A program made the translations under genes and the position numbers. The notes under the pieces were generated by a model. It searched no databases, was not told where the DNA came from, and was given only the letters and a program-made list of their open reading frames with translations. Below are positions 1 through 5,350 of a stretch of 6,596 nt of DNA, one piece after another. How positions within the stretch are numbered: position 1 is the first letter of the stretch; every line of letters starts with the position of its first letter. The DNA comes from Pseudomonadota bacterium (GTDB taxonomy: Bacteria > Pseudomonadota > Alphaproteobacteria > Sphingomonadales > Sphingomonadaceae), in NCBI GenBank assembly GCA_023433445.1, contig JAEZCS010000236.1, positions 1-6,596 of the forward strand. Reading direction: 5' to 3'.

Positions 1-382
1 CCCCAAGCTTTCTCCGCTACTCGAACAATTTGACGCGGCGATCAGCGACGACCTGATGACGCCTCGCGCCCTGCCCCTTCTGGAAGAAGCCATTGCGCTC
101 AAGAAGGTGCCGGTGGATGAAAAGCTCTGCCTCATCGCCGCCTTTGATCAAGCCCTCGGGCTCAAACTTCTGGAGCTTAGCCGGGCGGACTTGCGTATCA
201 TGCCCAAGGGCGCGCAGATCACGCCTGAAGAGATTGAAGCGGAATTGGACCGTCGGCAGTCCGCGCGCGCCGCCAAGGATTTCGGCCTGTCCGACGAGAT
301 CAGAGACCTTCTGATCGCTCGTGGAGTGGAGGTCATGGACGGCGACCCGCTGCGCTGGGACTGGCGGCCAGAACTTGGGTAA
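1..382 (+). CDS. cysS: Cysteinyl-tRNA synthetase, C-terminal part (5' end outside window)
   Basis: Class I aminoacyl-tRNA synthetase that charges tRNA-Cys in the cytoplasm; only the last ~126 codons are present, read in the frame that starts at base 2 and ends in TAA at 380-382. The visible part is the helical tRNA-binding C-terminal region. It opens with the conserved DD-L-x-TP-x-AL pattern (DDLMTPRALPLLEE, near base 47 onward), which corresponds to the D-D-x-N-T-P segment of the E. coli enzyme. It ends with an R-x-x-AR-x-AKDF-x-x-SDEIRD-x-L pattern followed by a G-V-E-V-x-DG segment and a tryptophan, matching the family's typical C-terminus (AKD-x-x-x-xD-x-xR, then xDGP-x-x-x-xW). The catalytic HIGH and KMSKS motifs and the zinc ligands lie upstream of the window and cannot be checked. 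No terminator hairpin follows the stop. Candidate promoter boxes for the next gene overlap its last codons. Confidence 0.93.
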   Translation, partial: PKLSPLLEQFDAAISDDLMTPRALPLLEEAIALKKVPVDEKLCLIAAFDQALGLKLLELSRADLRIMPKGAQITPEEIEAELDRRQSARAAKDFGLSDEIRDLLIARGVEVMDGDPLRWDWRPELG

Positions 383-419
383 AGCCCTTATTACCATATA
401 GTTACGAAACCGTTATGAT
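375..419 (+). promoter_or_regulatory. Two overlapping sigma-70-like promoter candidates for the Rap1a-like gene
   Basis: Two box pairs are visible. TTGGGT (375-380) and TATAGT (397-402) are separated by 16 bases, and TTACCA (391-396) and TATGAT (414-419) by 17. Each -10 box matches the TATAAT consensus at 5 of 6 positions; the -35 boxes are weaker. The first -35 box overlaps the cysS stop codon. The stretch is more AT-rich than its surroundings. Two GTTA tetramers (401-404 and 412-415) 11 bases apart lie inside it, a spacing like that of CtrA half-sites, but the TTAA core is not matched. Assignment is by inspection only. Confidence 0.45.
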
Positions 420-443
420 GCGGTGGGCCGTGCCGCGATTGCG

Positions 444-461
444 CTTGTCCGGCTGGACAGG
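444..461 (+). other. Small hairpin in the leader of the Rap1a-like gene
   Basis: CTTGTCC (444-450) can pair with GGACAGG (455-461), with one T-G wobble, around a GGCT tetraloop. It lies in the presumed 5' leader between the promoter candidates and the ATG at 489. It has no T tract, so it is not an intrinsic terminator. It might shape translation or mean nothing. Confidence 0.25.
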
Positions 462-488
462 ATCATGGCGGAAGGGCACCATCGACCC

Positions 489-848
489 ATGAAATTGCAA
501 CTCGCAGCGGCGCTGCTCCTTTCGGCTGTAAGCTCCGCTGCCGCGTCCCCGGTAGCTGCGCAGAATTTCATGTTCGAAACTGGCAGCACATTGCTTGCCA
601 AGTGCCGCAACAAGGCGCCCGAATATGCGCTGGCTTGCACCGCCTACATCGTCGGGGCGGTGGATGGCATCAAGAAAGACGTGTTCATCGGCCGCGCGCT
701 CCCCAATTGCTGGCCCGACAAGATGCAAGCCGAAGAAGTGCGAAAGATCGTCGTTGCCTATCTCCAACGCTATCCTGACCAACGCAACGCGCCCGCTTCG
801 GTTCTGGTCAGCGTGGCCTTGAACGGACATTATCCGTGCGAGAAGTGA
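489..848 (+). CDS. Secreted Rap1a/Tai immunity-like family protein
   Basis: A 119-residue protein with an N-terminal signal peptide: a charged start (MK), a hydrophobic core over residues 5-19, and an Ala-rich likely cleavage region near SPVAAQ (20-25). The mature domain carries four cysteines (39, 50, 74, 117), enough for two disulfides in the periplasm. It matches the Rap1a/Tai pattern: a cysteine near the mature start, then C-x-x-YI-x-GA-x-DG (50-60), then C-W-P (74-76), a V-x-x-YL-x-x-x-P helix (88-96), and a terminal H-YPC (114-117). Founding members of this family neutralise type VI secretion amidase effectors in the periplasm (Rap1a in Serratia, Tai elsewhere). Many proteobacteria carry homologues of unknown role outside such loci, and no effector or secretion gene is visible here, so immunity is not supported. 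Start choice: ATG 489 gives a compact signal peptide. ATG 465 and ATG 423 are in frame but would add residues before it. A GGAAGGG stretch (470-476) is a distant ribosome site for 489. Confidence 0.75.
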   Translation: MKLQLAAALLLSAVSSAAASPVAAQNFMFETGSTLLAKCRNKAPEYALACTAYIVGAVDGIKKDVFIGRALPNCWPDKMQAEEVRKIVVAYLQRYPDQRNAPASVLVSVALNGHYPCEK

Positions 849-1018
849 CGCCGCGATAGGGCGGGTGGAGAGGCTGCGGGTTTACCAAGCCCCATATCGC
901 TTTCGTGCCCGCCGCGCCTCAGCGCCACCCGTTGCCCTCCGCCGCTGGTATAAACTTGCTTTAGCCCCTACATCAGCGTAGGGGCGGCCCCTATTTCTAT
1001 AGCTTTGGGAGAAAAGAC
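849..1018 (+). promoter_or_regulatory. Leader/upstream region of the DAHP synthase gene
   Basis: No classical gene is visible in this 170-base gap. A TATAAA at 949-954 is the best -10-like hexamer, but the only TTG-type hexamer upstream (TTGCCC, 932-937) is just 11 bases away, so the promoter is not convincingly located. The right half contains an inverted repeat with a third complementary arm (listed separately). It ends in a good Shine-Dalgarno sequence, GGGAG at 1007-1011, seven bases before the GTG at 1019. A weak GTG-initiated reading frame (865-981) crosses the region and is treated as a finding rather than called as a gene. Confidence 0.4.
964..993 (+). repeat. Three-arm inverted/direct repeat with two alternative hairpins
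   Basis: GCCCCTAC (964-971) is perfectly complementary to GTAGGGGC (978-985), giving an 8-bp stem with a 6-base loop. GCCCCTA recurs at 987-993. Its CCCCTA (988-993) can pair with the TAGGGG of the same middle arm (979-984) over a CGG loop, so the middle arm can pair left or right but not both. The site lies 26-55 bases before the GTG start of the DAHP synthase gene. Neither hairpin is followed by a run of T, so neither is a plain terminator. The 22-base dyad could equally be a protein operator. Confidence 0.6.
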
Positions 1019-2389
1019 GTGACGGCGAAGTGGACGCCGGAAAGCTGGCGCGAGCATAAGGGCATTCAGATGCCCGTCTATCGTGACGCACAGGCGCTTG
1101 CCGCCGTGGAAGGTCAGCTCAGCCAGTTTCCCCCGCTCGTCTTTGCCGGCGAAGCGCGCAACCTGAAGGCTGAACTCGCCAAGGTAACCAATGGCGAGGC
1201 GTTTCTGCTGCAGGGCGGCGATTGCGCCGAAAGCTTTGCCGAGTTTCACCCGAACAACATCCGCGACACGTTCCGCGTGCTTCTGCTGATGGCGGTGGTG
1301 CTGACCTTTGCGTCCAAGCTGCCGGTGGTGAAGGTCGGTCGCATGGCCGGCCAGTTCGCCAAGCCGCGCTCGGCCGATACCGAGACGATCGGCGGCGTGG
1401 AACTGCCCAGCTATCGCGGCGACAATGTCAACGACATCGGATTCACCCCGGAGTCGCGCGAGCCTGACCCTGAGCGGATGGTGCGCGCTTACAACCAGTC
1501 GGCAGCGACGCTCAACCTGCTGCGCGCCTTTTCGACTGGCGGCTATGCCAGCCTGGATCGCGTGCATGGCTGGATGCTCGATTTCATGGGCCGTAGCCCA
1601 CTTGCAGCGAAGTTCGACGCGGTCGCTGACCAGATCGGCGCGGCGCTCGACTTCATGCGGGCCTGCGGCCTTTCGCCAGAAACCGTGCCGCAGCTTGGAG
1701 GGACGAGCTTCTACACCAGCCACGAAGCGCTGCTGCTCCCCTATGAGCAGGCGCTGACCCGGCAGGACTCGCTGACTGGCGACTGGTACGACACGTCCGC
1801 GCACATTCTCTGGATCGGCGACCGCACGCGGTTCGAAGGTTCGGCGCATGTCGAATATCTGCGCGGCATCGGCAATCCGATCGGCATGAAGTGCGGCCCG
1901 AGTCTGGAACCCGACGCGCTGATCCGCCTGCTCGACATCCTGAACCCCTCGCGCGAGGCGGGCCGTATCACGCTCATCACGCGCTACGGTCATGACAAGA
2001 TCGAGGCGGGCCTGCCCAAGCTGGTCCGCGCGGTGCTGCGTGAAGGCCATCCGGTTGTCTGGTCCTGTGATCCGATGCACGGCAACGTCATCAAGGCGGC
2101 GAACGGCTACAAGACGCGGCCTTTCGATCGCATCCTGGCCGAAGTGCGCGGCTTCTTCGCCGTTCATCGCGCCGAGGGCAGCTTCGGCGGCGGCATCCAT
2201 GCCGAAATGACCGGCCAGAATGTGACAGAGTGCACCGGCGGCGCCATCGCCATCACCGACGAAGGCCTTGCCGATCGTTACCACACCCATTGCGATCCGC
2301 GCCTCAATGCCGCGCAGAGCCTCGAACTCGCATTCCTGCTTGCGGAAATGCTGAACGAGGAACTGAAGGAACGCCGCGCCGCGGCCTGA
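1019..2389 (+). CDS. aroG: Class II 3-deoxy-7-phosphoheptulonate (DAHP) synthase
   Basis: Condenses phosphoenolpyruvate with erythrose 4-phosphate to DAHP, the first committed step of the shikimate pathway, in the cytoplasm. The 456-residue length and motifs are those of the class II (plant/actinobacterial-type) family, unrelated in sequence to E. coli AroF/G/H. Visible motifs are QGGDCAESFAEF (65-76), KVGRMAGQFAKPRS (105-118), TSHEALLLPYEQ (233-244), LWIGDRTR (264-271), KCGPS (291-295), WSCDPMHGN (348-356), KTRPFD (365-370), EMTGQNVTECTGG (396-408) and HCDPRLN (424-430). By analogy with the M. tuberculosis enzyme the metal ligands should be Cys69, His354, Glu396 and Asp426, and all are present. 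No fused chorismate mutase is visible. The start is GTG, supported by GGGAG seven bases upstream and by the normal N-terminal pattern (KWTPESWR). The gene appears monocistronic: a leader with alternative hairpins precedes it and a strong terminator follows 20 bases after the stop. The symbol follows common use for this class; aroF or aroH are also used. Confidence 0.96.
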   Translation: MTAKWTPESWREHKGIQMPVYRDAQALAAVEGQLSQFPPLVFAGEARNLKAELAKVTNGEAFLLQGGDCAESFAEFHPNNIRDTFRVLLLMAVVLTFASKLPVVKVGRMAGQFAKPRSADTETIGGVELPSYRGDNVNDIGFTPESREPDPERMVRAYNQSAATLNLLRAFSTGGYASLDRVHGWMLDFMGRSPLAAKFDAVADQIGAALDFMRACGLSPETVPQLGGTSFYTSHEALLLPYEQALTRQDSLTGDWYDTSAHILWIGDRTRFEGSAHVEYLRGIGNPIGMKCGPSLEPDALIRLLDILNPSREAGRITLITRYGHDKIEAGLPKLVRAVLREGHPVVWSCDPMHGNVIKAANGYKTRPFDRILAEVRGFFAVHRAEGSFGGGIHAEMTGQNVTECTGGAIAITDEGLADRYHTHCDPRLNAAQSLELAFLLAEMLNEELKERRAAA

Positions 2390-2408
2390 CCCTTCCCGTC
2401 GAAACAGG

Positions 2409-2441
2409 AAAATCCCGCCGGTCGTTTCCGGCGGGATTTTT
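2409..2441 (+). terminator. Intrinsic (rho-independent) terminator of the DAHP synthase gene
   Basis: AAAATCCCGCCGG (2409-2421) is perfectly complementary to CCGGCGGGATTTT (2428-2440) around a 6-base loop (TCGTTT), and the stem runs into a five-T tract (2437-2441). It begins 20 bases after the aroG stop. The A tract on the left arm would give a shorter T tract on the opposite strand, but no minus-strand gene approaches it. Confidence 0.93.
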
Positions 2442-2457
2442 CATGGGGCGCGCGCGC

Positions 2458-2486
2458 CTGTCACGACAGCGTCACTAACCTATGAT
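2458..2486 (+). promoter_or_regulatory. Candidate sigma-70-like promoter of the ParA-like gene
   Basis: CTGTCA (2458-2463, 4 of 6 to TTGACA) and TATGAT (2481-2486, 5 of 6 to TATAAT) are 17 bases apart. A transcript would start near 2493 and have a leader of about 35 bases. Because a strong terminator closes the preceding gene, the ParA-like gene needs its own promoter and this is the best match in the gap. Confidence 0.45.
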
Positions 2487-2495
2487 TGTCCGCTT

Positions 2496-2513
2496 GCTTT
2501 GGCGGGTCAAAGC
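2496..2513. promoter_or_regulatory. Short dyad (possible operator) at the predicted start of the ParA-like transcript
   Basis: GCTTTG (2496-2501) and CAAAGC (2508-2513) form a perfect 6-bp inverted repeat with a 6-base centre (GCGGGT). It sits just downstream of the candidate -10 box and 14 bases before the ATG at 2528, where a repressor or a small RNA hairpin could act. A 6-bp repeat is short enough to be chance. Confidence 0.3.
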
Positions 2514-2527
2514 CGTAGCTTTCACCC

Positions 2528-3298
2528 ATGGCAAAGGAACCTGCATTGGCGACCATCGCCGTTTACAGCCTCAAGGGTGGCGTTGGCAAAACCACCTTCG
2601 CGATCAATCTCGCTTGGGCATCCGCCACCATCTCGCGGCGGCGCACCTTGCTCTGGGATCTCGACCCGCAAGCCGCGTCCAGCTGGCTCATATCCACCGA
2701 CAAGCAAAGCCGCGACGCTGCGCAGGCAATATTCAGCAAGGATGTGGAGGTCCGCAAACTCATCCAGCCTTCTACCGTTCCGGGGCTGGACCTCATCGCC
2801 GCCGACACGTCGCTCCGCAGCCTGGATCACCTTTTCCGGGAGATGGACAAGAAGAAACGGCTCGCCAAGCTGATCGAGAGCTTGGGCAAGGATTATGACC
2901 GCATCATCCTCGATTGCCCACCCGGCCTCACGGAAACCAGCGAACAGGTGCTGCGCGCCGCCGACATGATCGTCATTCCGGTCATCCCCTCGCCCTTATC
3001 GCAGCGGGCCATGGGCGAAGTGGCGCGGTATCTCGTCCAACGGGGTGGATCACATGCGCCAATCCTGCCCGTCTATTCCATGGTCGACCGCCGCCGCGCT
3101 CTTCACCGCAAAGCGCTGGAAGAACAACCCGGATGGGCCGCCATCCCGATGGCGAGCATGGTCGAGCAGATGACGGTGCAGAGGAAGCCCCTCGGCGCCT
3201 TTGCCGCCTCCTCGCCGCCAGCGCAAAGCTTCGCGAACCTATGGACGATGATCGAGCGGCAGGTGCAGAAAGATCAGAAGAGCGGAGGGTTAAAGTGA
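2528..3298 (+). CDS. ParA/MinD-type deviant Walker ATPase (orphan ParA family protein)
   Basis: A 256-residue cytoplasmic P-loop ATPase of the ParA/MinD/Soj superfamily, whose members position DNA, protein arrays or envelope machinery by ATP-dependent dimerisation. It has the deviant Walker A motif KGGVGKTT (16-23) with signature Lys16 and Lys21, the Walker A'-like DLDPQA (44-49), and Walker B RIILDCPPGL (125-134). A P-V-I-P-SPLS-x-R segment (151-160) corresponds to the ParA PxxxS/L region. There is no N-terminal helix-turn-helix domain, so it resembles small ParA types rather than P1-type ParA. No ParB gene or parS-like array is visible beside it, so plasmid or chromosome segregation is not indicated. 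The terminator upstream and the convergent neighbour downstream make it a single-gene unit. Start: ATG 2528 is used. The in-frame TTG at 2546 has a better-placed AAAGGA-like site (near 2533-2538) and would give a protein beginning directly at ATIAVYSLKGG, as many relatives do; it is a real alternative. Confidence 0.88.
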   Translation: MAKEPALATIAVYSLKGGVGKTTFAINLAWASATISRRRTLLWDLDPQAASSWLISTDKQSRDAAQAIFSKDVEVRKLIQPSTVPGLDLIAADTSLRSLDHLFREMDKKKRLAKLIESLGKDYDRIILDCPPGLTETSEQVLRAADMIVIPVIPSPLSQRAMGEVARYLVQRGGSHAPILPVYSMVDRRRALHRKALEEQPGWAAIPMASMVEQMTVQRKPLGAFAASSPPAQSFANLWTMIERQVQKDQKSGGLK

Positions 3299-3319
3299 GC
3301 CTCCGTCCGTTCGGGCTGA

Positions 3320-3363
3320 CTTTGTTGAAGCTTGCTACTCGTTAGAGGGCTCTTTCAACAAGG
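3320..3363. repeat. Inverted repeat in the convergent gap, first hairpin
   Basis: TTGTTGAA (3322-3329) pairs with TTCAACAA (3354-3361). The stem extends outward by a T-G wobble and a C-G pair to 3320/3363, with a 24-base loop. It lies 22 bases past the ParA-like stop. There is no T tract on either strand, so it is a possible transcript-end structure but not a canonical intrinsic terminator. Confidence 0.4.
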
Positions 3364-3365
3364 GC

Positions 3366-3402
3366 GGGGCAAACGGAGCTCAAATAATAACGCCGTTGCC
3401 CC
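3366..3402. terminator. GC-rich hairpin between convergent genes, possible bidirectional transcript end
   Basis: GGGGCAAACGG (3366-3376) pairs with CCGTTGCCCC (3393-3402) with a single bulged A, around an AT-rich 16-base loop. It sits 22 bases beyond the stop of the minus-strand acyl-AMP ligase and 67 beyond the ParA-like stop. Neither side has a clear T tract, so classification as a terminator rests mainly on position. Confidence 0.35.
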
Positions 3403-3424
3403 CTCCCCAAGCTAAAGCGTTGGA

Positions 3425-5164
3425 TCAAGCCGCGATATCGTAGGGCCTGATCTCACCCGTAAGATACAGATTGCGTGCCTTCGACCGGCTGAGCTTGCCC
3501 GAACTGGTGCGCGGCAAGGTGCGCGGCGGCACCAACTCCACGACGCAGTTCATGCCGGTAATCGCCCGCACCCGCTCGCGAATCTGATCGCGCAGGCGCG
3601 TGCGTTCATCATTGTCCGACGTACGGCAATGCACCAGCACAGCAGGCGCTTCCTCGCCACCCGGCGTGGTGATCGCAAAAGCCGCGATATCGCCCTGCTT
3701 GAACCCCGGCAGCTGCTCCACGGCCCATTCGATATCTTGCGGCCAGTGGTTCTTGCCGTTGATGATGATCATGTCCTTGGCGCGGCCGACAATGTAGAGA
3801 TAGCCATCGCTCAGATAGCCCATGTCGCCCGTGTCCAGCCAACCATCGGCCATGCAGGCGTCCGTCGCCTCCTGATCACGGAAATAGCCAACCATCAGCG
3901 ACGGCCCGGTGGTCCACACCTTGCCGATCTGCCGTTCGCCCAGCGGCACGCCATCTTCGTCGCGAATTTCCACGATCATGTCGCGCGCAGGCTTGCCGCA
4001 GTTGACGATCGAGCGGAAGCGTTGCGGCCGTCCCTCAGTTGCGTCGCCACCGGAAAGGTCGGTCTCCTCGACCAGTTCGACCATGATACCCTCGCCCGGC
4101 GGCATGATGGTAACGGCCAGCGTGGCTTCAGCCAGACCATAGCTCGGCAGGAACGCCTTGGGTGAGAAGCCCGCGTCGGCGAACGCGTCAACAAAGCTCT
4201 GCATCACATCAGGCCGGATCATATCCGCGCCGTTACCCGCAAGCCGCCAGCGCGACAGGTCGAACCGGTCCTGCGCCTTCGTCTGGCTCGACATGCGCCG
4301 CGCGCAGATGTCATAACCAAAAGTCGGCGAGTAACTGATAGAGGTGCCCTCGTTCCGAGTGATGAGATCCAGCCATGCCAGTGGGCGACGGGCGAAATCC
4401 TCGGTCTTCATGTAATCGGTCGACACCTGGTTCGCGACCACTGACAGGAAGCAGCCGACCAGTCCCATGTCATGATACCAGGGCAGCCAGCTGATGCAGC
4501 GGTCGCTATCCTGCACCTGCATGCCATGGCTGTGCGCGGCAAGATTGCTGAGCAGCGCATGGTGCGTTACCGCAACGCCGTGGGGGAAGCGGGTCGAACC
4601 GCTTGAATATTGCAGATAGGCGATTTCGTCGCCCTTCGCCTGCGGCAGATCGCACGCCACCGCTTCACGCGCGATAAAGTCCTCGAAAGCGATGCTTTCG
4701 ACATTCTTCTGTCGCCCGGACTCCCCCGCCATCTCTTCCAATTCCCTGGGGAAGAGGAACAGCATCGGGTCGCAACTCGTCAGCTGGACGTTCAGCTGGT
4801 CGATATAGCTTTCCTTGCCGCCAAAGCTGGTCGGCAGCGGCAATGGCACGGGCCATGCACCGGCATAGATAATGCCGAAGAACAGCTGCGCGAAATCCGC
4901 CCCCGTCTCGGCAACCAGCGCCACACGATCCGCAGGCTTCACGCCATGCGCAATCAGGCGATGAGCGCAAGCGATCGCATCCGCGCGCAATTCCGAAAAA
5001 GGATAAGGCCGCGCCAGATTACCGCGCGCATCATGAAAGTTCAGCCCGCGCTGCCCGCTCGCCGCATAATCGAGCGCCTCACCCAGAGTCTCGAAATCGG
5101 AGAAGCGCCGAGGCAAGCCGTCCTCGGTTGGCGTCGGTGCCATCATGCTCTGCGAACCCGTCAT
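3425..5164 (-). CDS. Fatty acyl-AMP ligase (FAAL-type AMP-binding enzyme)
   Basis: A 579-residue ANL-superfamily adenylating enzyme. It should activate a fatty acid with ATP to an acyl-adenylate and probably pass it to an acyl carrier protein, in the cytoplasm. Motifs in order: A3 loop LQYSSGSTRFPHGV (184-197), LPWYHDMGL (227-235), A5 SYGLAEAT (341-348), an NCGKP segment (388-392), A7 GWLDTGDMG (441-449), A8 VGRAKDMIIINGKN (459-472), and the C-terminal A10 PRTSSGK with probable catalytic Lys557. An Arg after SGST in place of Gly, and loss of the usual Lys in PKG (His195 here), resemble mycobacterial FAALs such as FadD32 (SGSTRTPAG) rather than acyl-CoA synthetases. The N- and C-terminal domains are both complete. 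The real acceptor and chain length cannot be read from the sequence. No carrier protein or polyketide gene is visible nearby. The start is ATG 5164, with ATG codons at residues 7 and 8 as alternatives; none has a strong ribosome site. It converges with the ParA-like gene and diverges from recX. Confidence 0.9.
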   Translation of the reverse strand: MTGSQSMMAPTPTEDGLPRRFSDFETLGEALDYAASGQRGLNFHDARGNLARPYPFSELRADAIACAHRLIAHGVKPADRVALVAETGADFAQLFFGIIYAGAWPVPLPLPTSFGGKESYIDQLNVQLTSCDPMLFLFPRELEEMAGESGRQKNVESIAFEDFIAREAVACDLPQAKGDEIAYLQYSSGSTRFPHGVAVTHHALLSNLAAHSHGMQVQDSDRCISWLPWYHDMGLVGCFLSVVANQVSTDYMKTEDFARRPLAWLDLITRNEGTSISYSPTFGYDICARRMSSQTKAQDRFDLSRWRLAGNGADMIRPDVMQSFVDAFADAGFSPKAFLPSYGLAEATLAVTIMPPGEGIMVELVEETDLSGGDATEGRPQRFRSIVNCGKPARDMIVEIRDEDGVPLGERQIGKVWTTGPSLMVGYFRDQEATDACMADGWLDTGDMGYLSDGYLYIVGRAKDMIIINGKNHWPQDIEWAVEQLPGFKQGDIAAFAITTPGGEEAPAVLVHCRTSDNDERTRLRDQIRERVRAITGMNCVVELVPPRTLPRTSSGKLSRSKARNLYLTGEIRPYDIAA

Positions 5165-5200
5165 ATTGGCGTCACCCGATTGTCTTCATCTTGTCTTCCG

Positions 5201-5297
5201 GTGGGGCCGCTATCATCTTTGAAGCAGCGATGCACCGGATAGTTGCATTCCAGCGTCGCTTTCTACAGCATAAGGCGCGGTAAAATTCCGGCCCCAC
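5201..5297. repeat. Widely spaced 9-bp inverted repeat in the divergent gap between the acyl-AMP ligase and recX
   Basis: GTGGGGCCG (5201-5209) and CGGCCCCAC (5289-5297) are perfect reverse complements 79 bases apart, within the ~186-base region that must hold the promoters of both divergent genes. Paired sites for a looping regulator are conceivable. In GC-rich DNA such a match can arise by chance. I see no convincing -35/-10 pair on either strand here; CATAAT at 5303-5308 is the best isolated -10-like hexamer facing recX. Confidence 0.3.
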
Positions 5298-5350
5298 TGT
5301 GGCATAATCAAGGCGGCGCTTGCATAAACCATTGCCATGAAGATGCGAAC

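Noticed and set aside
862..931. CGGGTGG/CCACCCG inverted repeat after the Rap1a-like gene as a terminator
   Set aside because: Only 7 bp with a loop of more than 50 bases and no T tract.
946..960. Sigma-54-like -24/-12 element upstream of the DAHP synthase gene (CTGG followed by TTGCT)
   Set aside because: Only 9 bases separate the GG and GC elements instead of the strict 10, and the bases after TGG do not match the CACG core.
968..2290. 440-codon open frame on the minus strand opposite the DAHP synthase gene
   Set aside because: It lies almost entirely antisense to a well-supported gene, its product is rich in Arg, Ala and His with no recognisable domain, and long antisense frames are expected from strong third-position GC bias.
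2448..2457. Alternating GC tract as a Z-DNA or repeat element
   Set aside because: Only about ten bases long and unremarkable in GC-rich DNA.
3341..3364. GGGCTCTTTCAACAA-like sequence resembling an insertion-sequence end
   Set aside because: No transposase, partner terminal repeat or target duplication is visible; it is explained as one arm of the local inverted repeat.
4610..5242. 210-codon open frame on the plus strand opposite the acyl-AMP ligase
   Set aside because: Antisense shadow of a motif-complete gene; low-complexity Arg/Gln/His-rich product with no domain.
5243..5350. N-terminal extension of RecX from TTG 5243
   Set aside because: The added 36 residues show no RecX similarity or ribosome site and would fill the divergent promoter region; ATG 5351 fits the family start.
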